From Bacteroidales bacterium UBA3724 (GTDB lineage Bacteria; Bacteroidota; Bacteroidia; Bacteroidales; P3): 14,238 bases of DNA. Below, piece by piece: positions 5,545 to 13,115 of the stretch (position 1 is the first letter of the stretch; every line of letters starts with the position of its first letter). A model generated the notes under the pieces. That model saw nothing but the letters and a program-made list of their open reading frames with translations, was not told where the DNA came from and ran no database searches. The DNA lies in NCBI GenBank assembly GCA_002371315.1, contig DFHL01000020.1:1-14238 (forward strand), written 5' to 3'. The position numbers and the translations under genes were made by a program.

Positions 5545-7149
5545 ATGACCGACAAAAACCATAATCCGCTGGGCATCCTCTGGCTCCTCGCCTTGGTGCT
5601 TTACACTCCAGCCGCAGGTCTCGTACTCAACAGCAACGCCATTACGGCAAGGAGCATTCTCCTGCCGCTGATGTGGACAGCCCTGTTGCTGATGCCATAC
5701 GTCCTAACGCGCAAGCGGTGGCTCTATGTCACGGCCGCAAGTCTGCTGTTTGCCGACGGTTTTGTCAACCTATTCCACTGGACCGTGCTGAAATGCCCGC
5801 TCAACGCCTCGTCCATCTTCGTGTTCCTCAACACCAACTGGAGCGAGGCGTCGGAGTTTATGGCCATCAAGACAACACCGCTGCTACTGCTCTACATTCC
5901 CTACATAGTCCTGTTTATCCTGACATTGAGGCATATACCTCAACTTGCATTCCGAAAGAAAGGCCCTATAGCCGTCTGGCTGACGCTGTGGCTCACCGTT
6001 GCAGTATATTTTGCCGACAACATCATCCACCAGCGTTTCCTGCGCCTCGCCGTACCCGACGTAGAACGTGCCGTTGTCTCGTTCTTCGAAGAGTCAAAGG
6101 AATACAAAAATCTGAAGTTCCGCAAGCTGTACAACGTCGACACCCGACTGACAACCAGCGACTCAACCCTTGTCGTAGTGATAATCGGCGAATCGTGCAA
6201 CCGCAACCACCTGTCGCTCTATGGCTACCACCGCCCCACCTCGCCGCGACTCGCAAAAAGGAACGACATCCTGGTCTTCGACAACGTAATCAGCGCCAAC
6301 TCCAACACCCTGCGCTCCGTGATGAACTTCCTTACCGAAAACAACACCGACAACAACCGCCCGCTCGACAGCTGCATACACATCTTCGACATACTCCATT
6401 CCTCGCCCTACAAAAGCTACTGGCTCTCAAACCAGTCGCCTATCGGACTGTGGGACAACGGCGTGACCAGCCTGGCGCAAAATGCCGACGCCGTGACTTT
6501 TGTCAACATCACCGCCAATTCGTCGAAAGAGAGCACGATGACCGTATCGCTCGACCAACGCCTCTTCGACCCCCTGCACTCAGCACTCGACGACGACGCC
6601 AAGAACAAGGTCGTCTTCCTCCACCTGATGGGCTGCCACACGCAGTACAACAAGCGCTACCCTGCCCAGTTTGCAAAATATGAAGACAACGGCGACAAGC
6701 GCACACGCACCATCAACACCTACGACAACGCCGTGATGTACAACGACTTCATTGTCGACAGCATCCTTTCGATGCTCGACGCATACGCAGCGGCGCACCG
6801 CGCAGTGCGCCTGACGGCCATCTACCTCTCCGACCACGGCGAGAATGTCTACGACGAGGGCGACTATGCGGGACACGACTACTCCGACCGCATCCCCAAC
6901 GCCAATGTCGAGATTCCGTTCATTATGTGGTTCTCACACTCGCAAAAGGAGCACCTGCAAAGCCGCAACCCGCTCCTCGCGCAGCAAACACATACGCCGT
7001 ATATGATCGACGACCTGTTCCACACCATAATCGACATCGCCGACATATCCACCGCGGTGCTCGACGAAAGGCGAAGCCTTGTCAGCGCAAGCTACGACTC
7101 CACACGTGTGCGCCGCCTCGAGGACGGCAGCATTTACGCCCGACGCTAA
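5545..7149 (+). CDS. Phosphoethanolamine-transferase-like membrane enzyme (EptA/CptA family, sulfatase fold)
   Basis: 534 residues, about five transmembrane segments in the first 160 (roughly 9-28, 37-54, 58-76, 112-129, 141-158), then a periplasmic alkaline-phosphatase-like domain. Family motifs: GES at 215-217, aligning with GET/GES of EptA and CptA, so Ser217 is the probable nucleophile, followed by SLYGYHRPTSP (224-234); H360-LMGCH; SDHGEN (429-434, metal ligands D430 and H431); and AGHD with H444. Such enzymes move phosphoethanolamine from phosphatidylethanolamine to lipid A or LPS core, altering surface charge and polymyxin resistance. The acceptor here cannot be told from sequence. Start ATG lies 27 bases behind the rhodanese stop. 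It ends 52 bases from a converging gene, and I see no clear terminator between them. Confidence 0.9.
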   Translation: MTDKNHNPLGILWLLALVLYTPAAGLVLNSNAITARSILLPLMWTALLLMPYVLTRKRWLYVTAASLLFADGFVNLFHWTVLKCPLNASSIFVFLNTNWSEASEFMAIKTTPLLLLYIPYIVLFILTLRHIPQLAFRKKGPIAVWLTLWLTVAVYFADNIIHQRFLRLAVPDVERAVVSFFEESKEYKNLKFRKLYNVDTRLTTSDSTLVVVIIGESCNRNHLSLYGYHRPTSPRLAKRNDILVFDNVISANSNTLRSVMNFLTENNTDNNRPLDSCIHIFDILHSSPYKSYWLSNQSPIGLWDNGVTSLAQNADAVTFVNITANSSKESTMTVSLDQRLFDPLHSALDDDAKNKVVFLHLMGCHTQYNKRYPAQFAKYEDNGDKRTRTINTYDNAVMYNDFIVDSILSMLDAYAAAHRAVRLTAIYLSDHGENVYDEGDYAGHDYSDRIPNANVEIPFIMWFSHSQKEHLQSRNPLLAQQTHTPYMIDDLFHTIIDIADISTAVLDERRSLVSASYDSTRVRRLEDGSIYARR

Positions 7150-7201
7150 AAGCGGCAAAACATCAGAGGCACCAGTCGACTCCCCGCAAGATATGGCCAT
7201 T

Positions 7202-7942
7202 TCAGTCGTTTTTCATCGTACTGATTGCCGCATAGAGACGGTCGGACAGCCGTTGGCGGTCGCGGCGGGTATCGCCACTGGCTTCGTAGGCTACAGGAGG
7301 ATTGATGCACATTGTATGCCGCTTGCGATTGATATATATGGGGACAAAGAGCAGATTTTGTTTGGTGTGCTCGAAATACATCTGTCCTATGTGTGCAAAT
7401 CCGCTGTAGAATGAGCGCAACGTGCCTGCTTCGTCGTGCTCGCGGACAAAGTTCCCATCAAAGGCTGTCCGAGGATGTTCGGGAAAAATCAGCAGATTGC
7501 TACCATCGATAAGTGCGTTGAGACTCTGCTTCAGTGTCTCCATCACCTGGCGCGACCCGCCTTTAATAACAGGGATAGGATTGAAATCGTTGAGTATCTT
7601 GATCACCGTATCGGTGGTTTTGCGCAGCACCCGCTCACGCCTCCGATGGTTGAAGCGGTGCAGGAATTTGTGGAATGTAGTGCCAATCACTTCTCCACAT
7701 TGTTTGGGGTTCAGCATTCGGCTGTCAATCCAAGGGCGGAAGGTGCCGGGCAAATTCATTATGGCTGCGATGGGACCGTAGATGAACCCGTGGTTGCAGA
7801 CATATACAACCGGCTGGCCTTTTGTAGATTTCAAATTCTCCTTACCTACTATCTTCAGTTTTGTGAAAGGTCTTACCAAGGCCATTAGCAGCCTTACGAG
7901 AGGACGATGACGCTTGCGGGGAGAAGAGTTGAAAAAGCACAT
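7202..7942 (-). CDS. Lysophospholipid-type acyltransferase (PlsC-like)
   Basis: 246 residues. Motif I is NHGFIYG (50-56). The canonical NH-x4-D of PlsC has Gly where the Asp should be, so catalysis may rely on another residue or the family may be a diverged one. Other PlsC features: IPVIKGGSRQVMETL (123-137), the FPEHPRT block (153-159, matching the usual FPEG-R), and VPIYINR (200-206) as motif IV. The first 25 residues are basic with a short hydrophobic stretch, which fits membrane association. Expected role: acylating a lysophospholipid or another lipid acceptor from acyl-ACP or acyl-CoA. It lies 70 bases after the thioesterase on the same strand, probably in the same transcript. Confidence 0.8.
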   Translation of the reverse strand: MCFFNSSPRKRHRPLVRLLMALVRPFTKLKIVGKENLKSTKGQPVVYVCNHGFIYGPIAAIMNLPGTFRPWIDSRMLNPKQCGEVIGTTFHKFLHRFNHRRRERVLRKTTDTVIKILNDFNPIPVIKGGSRQVMETLKQSLNALIDGSNLLIFPEHPRTAFDGNFVREHDEAGTLRSFYSGFAHIGQMYFEHTKQNLLFVPIYINRKRHTMCINPPVAYEASGDTRRDRQRLSDRLYAAISTMKND

Positions 7943-7979
7943 ATATTACGAGAATGACAACGGAAACAAAAAGCGAGCA

Positions 7980-7997
7980 TCACCTGAATTGAGGTGA
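7980..7997. other. Small hairpin between thioesterase and acyltransferase genes
   Basis: TCACCT (7980-7985) and AGGTGA (7992-7997) form a perfect 6-bp stem with a 6-base loop. No T-run follows on the minus strand, so it is not a standard terminator. It could be a processing or stability element in the polycistronic RNA. Confidence 0.3.
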
Positions 7998-8012
7998 ATT
8001 TGAGAGCAGCCC

Positions 8013-8717
8013 TTAATTGATAAAATGAACGGTTGCACTTGGTCCCTGAGGAAGGACAAGGGCGACGATGAAGCCGTCGGGAACGCGGTAGACAACAGGA
8101 GTAAGCTGGTCGCCCAGTTTGGCGGCGATGCGGAACTCGCAGCGCAGAGCCCTGATGCTGAACCCCTCGGGCAACAGTTCCATTGCTATGCGTATGTAGT
8201 TGGGATTGTTCATATGACGGTTATAGTCGATGTCGGCCCGCATTACGCAGACCGGTTCGAAGGCGGTACCGCCATCTTTGGGCAGGATGATGCGGCGCTC
8301 GCGATAGTCCATCTCGAGACGCTGCTCAATGGTCAGCGAGTCGATAACAGTCTGGTCTATACTTTTGAGGGTAGCGGTTTCGCGGTCGATAAAGGCGCCC
8401 ATACTCCACGACTTATAGCAGGGAAGTCCCTGTGCGTCGTAGATGAAAGTGTTGCGGAAACCGAACTTTGGCATCACCTCGTAGACAGAAGTGGTGACAG
8501 TCAGGTCCTCTTTGAAATGTGGCACACGGACAATCTCCACACCACGGGCGGCGAGCAGCTGCGCTCTGTGCTGCTCTTCAAAATAGCGTTGCACCGTGGG
8601 TTCACTAACTATCCACATTTCAGAACAATCCTGCATCATCTGCAAGGCTGCAAAGAGCTTTAGCCGGCCAACGGCGTCGCAGGTACTTGTAGTGACTTTA
8701 TAATTTAGACTATACAT
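8013..8717 (-). CDS. Acyl-ACP thioesterase (FatA/FatB family)
   Basis: 234 residues forming two hot-dog domains. The second carries the catalytic signature DYNRHMNNPNYI (164-175) with D164, N166 and H168, and a plausible catalytic Glu in LRCEFR (E194). The first domain has F-K-E-D-L-T-V-T-T (68-76) and YKSWSMGAFID (101-111), both typical of the family. The enzyme releases free fatty acids from acyl-ACP in the cytoplasm and so stops chain elongation. Its gene begins 13 bases after the phosphatidyltransferase stop and is followed by an acyltransferase, a setting that suggests supply or turnover of acyl chains for membrane lipids. Start ATG 8717 gives the usual N-terminus (YSLNYKVTTSTCDAVGRLK) and lies in a 16-base sequence repeated upstream of the previous gene. 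Confidence 0.88.
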   Translation of the reverse strand: MYSLNYKVTTSTCDAVGRLKLFAALQMMQDCSEMWIVSEPTVQRYFEEQHRAQLLAARGVEIVRVPHFKEDLTVTTSVYEVMPKFGFRNTFIYDAQGLPCYKSWSMGAFIDRETATLKSIDQTVIDSLTIEQRLEMDYRERRIILPKDGGTAFEPVCVMRADIDYNRHMNNPNYIRIAMELLPEGFSIRALRCEFRIAAKLGDQLTPVVYRVPDGFIVALVLPQGPSATVHFIN

Positions 8718-8730
8718 TTTTCAAAAAGGC

Positions 8731-9426
8731 TTATTCCTTTGTTTTCTTCTTGGGGTCGATGGCGGCATAGTGGCGGGCATCGGCGATGATGGTGGCCAGA
8801 TAGATCACCGCCAGCAGAACTATGATGGCTATGGCCACAAGGTCGAGCGTTGTGTAGGCCCGGCCGCCCAGGGTCAGCGTGTAGGTGACCAGCCGCGGGA
8901 AAAGAATCAGCACCGTGTTGGCGATGACAATAATCAGCCGGAACTCGGTGGGGCCCAGCTTGGCATAGGTCAGCCTGAACTCGCTCTTCAAGTGGGCGTT
9001 GATGCTGACATTGATAGTCATAAAGAGGTATAGGACAAAGACATAGAGCGCAAGATCGAGGTCGACCAGCGGCGAAAGGCCGGCACCGATGAACATAAAG
9101 GCCTCGTTGATGCAGTCGACGGTGTGGTCGATATAGTAGCCGTACAGCGGACGCTGGCAGTTGCGCACACGCGCCAGCGTGCCGTCGAGCGAGTCGCCGT
9201 ACCAGTTGATTACAAGTCCTGCCGAGCTGAGCCACAGCCAGTTGATGTTGTAGTGCGTCAGGTAGAAGCCCAATCCCGTAAGGAAGGCACCCACAACCCC
9301 CACCAGGGTCAGCATATCCGACGTGGCCCAGCGCGGCTGCCGCTGGGCAAGCCACGTCAAGGCGCGTTTCTCGACACCGTTAATTATCGAAGTCTGAATG
9401 CGTTGCGACTGTTTGACATTTTCCAT
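8731..9426 (-). CDS. CDP-alcohol phosphatidyltransferase
   Basis: 231 residues from the ATG at 9426. The frame is open much farther upstream, but that part runs over the terminator of the next gene and reads as non-coding. The family signature is complete: D78-SL-DG-TL-AR (81-86), G96, D100 and D104 (D-x2-DG-x2-AR-x9-G-x3-D-x3-D), which binds the metal ions and the CDP-alcohol. About six transmembrane segments (around 39-57, 62-76, 105-120, 125-143, 162-182, 195-215). It transfers a phosphatidyl or similar group to an alcohol (or inositol, glycerol phosphate, serine). The specific acceptor cannot be told. First gene of a three-gene minus-strand lipid unit. Confidence 0.9.
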   Translation of the reverse strand: MENVKQSQRIQTSIINGVEKRALTWLAQRQPRWATSDMLTLVGVVGAFLTGLGFYLTHYNINWLWLSSAGLVINWYGDSLDGTLARVRNCQRPLYGYYIDHTVDCINEAFMFIGAGLSPLVDLDLALYVFVLYLFMTINVSINAHLKSEFRLTYAKLGPTEFRLIIVIANTVLILFPRLVTYTLTLGGRAYTTLDLVAIAIIVLLAVIYLATIIADARHYAAIDPKKKTKE

Positions 9427-9443
9427 AACTATACATTTTTCAA

Positions 9444-9475
9444 CATATTTATATATAACGAGCCATCCAGTCAAA
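9444..9475 (-). promoter_or_regulatory. Promoter of the lipid-gene unit
   Basis: On the minus strand TTTG (9475-9472) is followed after 20 bases by TAAATATG (9451-9444), one mismatch from TAnnTTTG. The ATG at 9426 would be 10-15 bases from the RNA start. Confidence 0.4.
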
Positions 9476-9532
9476 AAAGTATTCATTTCAGGACTAAAAT
9501 TTAACATTTCAGGCTGAAGTCGGCTTCCCTTG

Positions 9533-9566
9533 GCAAATAAAAAATGGCCACCCTGAGGCGGCCATT
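9533..9566 (-). terminator. Intrinsic terminator closing the PAS / outer-membrane / HsdR-N unit
   Basis: AATGGCC (9543-9549) pairs with GGCCATT (9560-9566), with two more C-G pairs inside. On the minus strand the stem is followed directly by TTTTTTATTT. It starts 6 bases after the HsdR-N stop codon. Confidence 0.85.
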
Positions 9567-9572
9567 GTGTTT

Positions 9573-9998
9573 TCATTCCTTGACAGTGCCATAGTCGGGA
9601 AGCGGCACCCGGCGCAGCGTGCCGGCACCGGCATCCACTTCGAGGCACAGCTGCTGCCTGCCGTTGGTAAGCAACAGGTATGGCACCTGAAGCACAAGGT
9701 TGTAGCGGCACGCCTGGTCGACAACCTTCTGATTGATAGGCACCGACTCCTTCTTGCACTCCACTATCATCCAGGGGCGCACCGCGCGGTCGTAGACCAC
9801 TATGTCGCAGCGCTTGGTGAGGCCGTTGAGGGTTATGGCCGCCTCGACCTGCATCAGTTCGAGCGGATATAAGCATTTGTAGTGCAGCATATTGATGACA
9901 TTCTGGCGCACCCATTCCTCGGGCGTCAGGGCCACCCAGCGGTGGCGCACGATGTCGAACACGCGCCCGTTGTCTATCTTCAACACGCTGCTATCCAT
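9573..9998 (-). CDS. Stand-alone type I restriction HsdR N-terminal-domain protein (HSDR_N_2-like nuclease fold)
   Basis: 141 residues from the ATG at 9998. A TTG at 10016 in frame would overlap the previous stop and is less likely. PD-(D/E)XK nuclease elements are visible: E29 in the helix TPEEWVRQN, E53, D65 in RCDIVVYD, and VECKK with E80 and K82, followed by Q90 and Q96 in the NQKVVDQACRYN helix. Only the HsdR N-terminal part is present: no helicase, and no HsdM or HsdS nearby. It is therefore not a working type I restriction system. Such small proteins are frequent in Bacteroidota; their function is not established. It follows the outer-membrane protein after 14 bases and has a terminator behind it. 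Confidence 0.82.
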   Translation of the reverse strand: MDSSVLKIDNGRVFDIVRHRWVALTPEEWVRQNVINMLHYKCLYPLELMQVEAAITLNGLTKRCDIVVYDRAVRPWMIVECKKESVPINQKVVDQACRYNLVLQVPYLLLTNGRQQLCLEVDAGAGTLRRVPLPDYGTVKE

Positions 9999-10012
9999 AG
10001 CCTTTGCCGTTA

Positions 10013-12586
10013 TCAATAGCCGCCGCCTTCGCCCTCGCCCTCGCCTTCATCCTCCATCACGGGGCTGTCCTGACGCTGCTGCTTCAGGCCGCTGCCTATC
10101 TTGTAGGTGAAGCCGACGGTAACCGTGGGCGACAGGCGCTTGGAGCGCGTGATGCGGTTCAGCTGCGCGGTGAAGGTCTCGTGGCCCCAGCCGCCGGTGC
10201 AGAGCAGGTCGCCGACGCGCAGGTTGACGGTGCCGCGCTTCTGCAGCACATCCTTCTTCACCGCCAGGTCGAACCAGTAGTTGCCGTACATCTTGGTCTG
10301 CAGGTCCAGCCACGGGGCCCAATACTGGCCGCTGAACTGGATGGTCCAGTCCTTGGGCAGGGTCATAAACGAGTTGAACTTGCCGCTGGCTTGGAAGGCA
10401 TCGGTGCTCTTGTTGTCAAGCAGTTCGGTACCCTCGATACGGTTCTTGTAGGCGTTGATGCTGACATTCAGCTTCCACCACTTCGCCAACTGCCAGTCGA
10501 TGATGAACTCCAGACCATAGTTGAGGCCGCGGTTGAGGTTCTGCGGCGCCGAGGCCCAGTAGCCGTCGTAGTCGCTGTTGTAGGGCTCCCACCACGAATA
10601 GTGCGCCGCGCTGGCCGAGTCCCAAACAAAGCCGTACCACGTAATCATATTGTTCGTCTGGCGGAAATAGGCCGACGTGTAGATATTAACTTTGTCGAAA
10701 CCAAGATTGTACGACAGTTCGAAGGCATTTGTGAACTCCGGGTCCAGATTGGGGTTGCCGAAGCTCAGCTCCTGCCCTTCGCGGACATTCATATAGGGGT
10801 TCATATCCCACATATGCGGACGGTGCACGCGGCGGCTGTAGCTGAGCTGCGCGCTCTGCATCTTGCTGATTTCGTACGACAAATGCAGTGTCGGATACAG
10901 TTTCCAATACTCCTTGTTGACCTCGGGAGTCGAGGCGTGGTTCAGGTCGTGCCCCTTGGTGAGGGCATACTCGCCGCGCAGACCGGCCTGCAGCGAAAGC
11001 TTCTCGCCAAGCTTGCCGCCGTAGGTGGCATAGATGGCGTGGACCTGCTGCGTGTAGTTGAAATGCGTCGACGACAGCGAGTCGAAGTTCTTCACCAGGT
11101 TGTGTGCCGCGTCGTACTCCGTGCGGTAGTAGACGGCATCCTGGTCGGGCCAGTCCATACGCCCCTCATAGCCCGTCTCCAGTTTCCAGCCGTTGGCGAA
11201 AGGATGCAGGTAGTTAAGCTTGAGGTTCAGCGCATTGTGATGGTTTTCCGAAGTCGACTCGCGCAGGTAGTAGTTTTTCCACACCGCCGTGCTGTCGCCA
11301 GCCAGGGTGCTATAGAGCTGCTGCTGCCAGCCCTCGCCGTGCATCTGGCGGGTGCTGAAGGTGGCGTCGGCTGTCAGCTCGCGGTCTTTCTCGTCGAACT
11401 TCTTGGTATAGTGCAGATTGAAGCTGTGGTTGATGTTGCGGTTGTCGTTGGTGTCGATCTGGCGATAATCCAGCAGGCCCGCCGTAAGCAGGTCGGTGGC
11501 ATAGATGTCGTTCCAGCGGTGACGGGCGCCGCCGCGCAGCTGGTAGCTGGCTAGCAGGCTGTTCTTCTCGTTGAAGAAATACTCGCCGCCCACCTTGATG
11601 CTGCCCATATAGTTGCGGCTGTGGCTGTACTGGTCTATCGTGTCGCGCGACCAGACGCTGTCGTTCCGCAGACGCTCGCGGAAGGCGTGGCCGATGTGGC
11701 CGCGGCTGCGCACACCGCCGTCGGCGGAAAGGAAGAGGTTGTACTTCTCCGTGGTGTAGTTCAGGCTCAGCGTGGCCATCGACGTGGGCAGCACCGACGG
11801 CAGCGCGTCGGGATAATTGCTGCCAAGGAATGCCAGCGGAGTGCCCAGGTTGAGCGATGCCGCGCCGTTCAGGCCCATCGCCGCCGAGGCCTTGTCTTTC
11901 AGCTTGATGTTGATGATGCCCGACATACCCTCGGGGTCGTACTTGGCCGACGGGTTGGTGATGACCTCCACGCTTTCGACGCTACTGGCCGGAGTCTGCT
12001 CCAGAAGGCTCTCCAAGTCGTTGGCCATCAACTCATAGGGACGGCCGTTGATAAGCACCTTGACATTGCTCGAACCGCGCAGGCTCACGTTGCCGTCGTT
12101 GTCGATCGACACGCTGGGCACATTCTGCAGCACGTCGGTGGCCGTTCCGCCACTGGCAACCAGGTTCTTGTCGACGTTGACCACGCGCTTGTCGAGCTGG
12201 TACTCCACCATCGTGCGCTCGGCGGTAACCACCACCGCATCGAGGGCCGCCGAACTGGGCGCTATGGCCACCTTGCCCAGGTTGACACTGGAGCGCTGGG
12301 CCGACAGGCTGACCTTAGAGGTATGAATATAAGGCGCATAGCCCATAAAAGTGATGCGCACCAGGTAGGTGCCGTAGGGAGCCGACAGCGTGAACGAGCC
12401 GTTCGAAGCCGTCACGGCACCGACACCCTTCACCATCGAGCTGTCCTTGGGGTTGAGCAGCACAACCGACGCATATTCCACAGCGTCGCCGCTCTTGCTG
12501 TCGACCACCTTGCCGCTGACCTTGCCCTTCTGGGCCTGGCAAACAAGGGAGGCAGCAATAAAAAACAATACTATAAGGCGTTTCAT
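10013..12586 (-). CDS. TonB-dependent-receptor-like outer-membrane beta-barrel protein
   Basis: 857 residues. Signal peptide 1-19 (MKRLIVLFFIAASLVCQAQ); a carboxypeptidase-regulatory-like domain 21-108 (GKVSGKVVDSKSGDAVEYAS, then Y-L-V-R-I-T-F-M-GY); plug domain about 117-230 (DVLQNVPSVSIDNDGNVSLRG, VLINGRP, VEVITNPSAKYDPEGMSGII); then a long barrel with alternating aromatic strands, of the outer-membrane beta-barrel family type. Proteins of this kind take up or bind substrates at the outer membrane; no SusD partner is present, so polysaccharide uptake is not supported. Odd feature: after the last barrel-like strand (PTVTVGFTYKIG) there is a hydrophilic tail ending EDEGEGEGEGGGY. Probably co-transcribed with the PAS gene upstream (42-base gap) and the HsdR-N gene downstream. 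Confidence 0.9.
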   Translation of the reverse strand: MKRLIVLFFIAASLVCQAQKGKVSGKVVDSKSGDAVEYASVVLLNPKDSSMVKGVGAVTASNGSFTLSAPYGTYLVRITFMGYAPYIHTSKVSLSAQRSSVNLGKVAIAPSSAALDAVVVTAERTMVEYQLDKRVVNVDKNLVASGGTATDVLQNVPSVSIDNDGNVSLRGSSNVKVLINGRPYELMANDLESLLEQTPASSVESVEVITNPSAKYDPEGMSGIINIKLKDKASAAMGLNGAASLNLGTPLAFLGSNYPDALPSVLPTSMATLSLNYTTEKYNLFLSADGGVRSRGHIGHAFRERLRNDSVWSRDTIDQYSHSRNYMGSIKVGGEYFFNEKNSLLASYQLRGGARHRWNDIYATDLLTAGLLDYRQIDTNDNRNINHSFNLHYTKKFDEKDRELTADATFSTRQMHGEGWQQQLYSTLAGDSTAVWKNYYLRESTSENHHNALNLKLNYLHPFANGWKLETGYEGRMDWPDQDAVYYRTEYDAAHNLVKNFDSLSSTHFNYTQQVHAIYATYGGKLGEKLSLQAGLRGEYALTKGHDLNHASTPEVNKEYWKLYPTLHLSYEISKMQSAQLSYSRRVHRPHMWDMNPYMNVREGQELSFGNPNLDPEFTNAFELSYNLGFDKVNIYTSAYFRQTNNMITWYGFVWDSASAAHYSWWEPYNSDYDGYWASAPQNLNRGLNYGLEFIIDWQLAKWWKLNVSINAYKNRIEGTELLDNKSTDAFQASGKFNSFMTLPKDWTIQFSGQYWAPWLDLQTKMYGNYWFDLAVKKDVLQKRGTVNLRVGDLLCTGGWGHETFTAQLNRITRSKRLSPTVTVGFTYKIGSGLKQQRQDSPVMEDEGEGEGEGGGY
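10016..10054 (-). repeat. Short GGCGAG-type microsatellite in the 3' end of the barrel gene
   Basis: The last codons alternate Gly and Glu with near-perfect six-base periodicity, then three Gly and Tyr. Changes by whole units would alter the number of EG pairs without shifting the frame. Confidence 0.6.
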
Positions 12587-12628
12587 TTAAATAATTCAGA
12601 TTTCAGATATTCACACGCGTTCCGCGCA

Positions 12629-12994
12629 TCACTGCTGCGGCTTGGGCTGGCGCACAAAGTGCGGCATCTCGAACGGGATTTCGATTGAATACTCAATCAG
12701 TCCGCCAAACGTCCCATCTTCCTCATACCAAGGCGTTTGGTAGATAAGCTTCTTCACCTTGCTGCCGTCGGCAAGGGTCTTCTCGATGGTGTAGGCATTC
12801 AGCTTCTGCTCGGCCAGCAGGCCCTTCAGCTTCGTCTTGGCCGGCTCGGGGTGGCAATCCATCAGGTTGTTGCCAATAATCTTCTGGCCGTGGCTGTTGA
12901 CGTCGGCACTGTGCTGGTTCATATCCAGGATGTTGGCATCGGCGTCGCACACCGTGATGGCGATGTTCTTCAAACCTTCAAAATAGCGATCCAT
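12629..12994 (-). CDS. Small PAS-domain protein
   Basis: 121 residues that are essentially one PAS fold: NIAITVCDADANILDMNQ (10-27) as the first strands, KIIGNNLMDCHPEPAK (38-53) as the helical segment, NAYTIEKTLADGSKVKKLIYQTPWY (66-90) and GGLIEYSIEIPFEMPHFVR (97-115) as the last strands. There is no kinase, cyclase or DNA-binding part, so it would act as a stand-alone sensor or cofactor/ligand binder in the cytoplasm. The ligand is unknown. It is the first gene of a probable unit with the outer-membrane protein. A weak TATTTTTA -7-like element (minus strand, 13018-13011) lies 17 bases upstream. Confidence 0.8.
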   Translation of the reverse strand: MDRYFEGLKNIAITVCDADANILDMNQHSADVNSHGQKIIGNNLMDCHPEPAKTKLKGLLAEQKLNAYTIEKTLADGSKVKKLIYQTPWYEEDGTFGGLIEYSIEIPFEMPHFVRQPKPQQ

Positions 12995-13033
12995 AGTGTT
13001 ATCTATACATTAAAAATAACGAAAACGATAACG

Positions 13034-13091
13034 AAAACGAAAAAAGGTTGAAGGCAGTGTAGTCGTTGCGGCTCATCCTGTCTTCAACCTT
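13034..13091 (-). terminator. Intrinsic terminator of the phosphate butyryltransferase gene
   Basis: Arms 13044-13057 and 13078-13091 form a 14-bp stem with one mismatch (AAGGTTGAAG with CTTCAACCTT plus CAG/CTG) around a 20-base loop. On the minus strand the stem is followed by TTTTT-C-G-TTTT. It begins 24 bases behind the stop codon. Confidence 0.8.
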
Positions 13092-13115
13092 CGGAAATCA
13101 TTTATTGCTAATTGA

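Noticed and set aside
7150..7201. Looked for a bidirectional terminator between the converging genes
   Set aside because: No convincing stem with T-run could be found in these 52 bases.
8025..8663. 212-codon plus-strand frame opposite the acyl-ACP thioesterase
   Set aside because: The minus strand encodes a clear FatA-type protein with its catalytic motif; the plus frame has no recognisable features.
9427..9915. Upstream in-frame extension of the phosphatidyltransferase to 394 residues
   Set aside because: The extension runs through an intrinsic terminator and opposite-frame HsdR-N coding sequence and reads as low-information Arg/Gly/Pro-rich sequence. The family N-terminus fits the ATG at 9426.
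10004..12688. Long plus-strand open frames (516 and 355 codons) opposite the outer-membrane protein gene
   Set aside because: They are mirror frames of a GC-rich gene. The minus strand gives a signal peptide, plug and barrel, while the plus frames give Val/Ala/Arg-rich sequence with no domain and no start signals.
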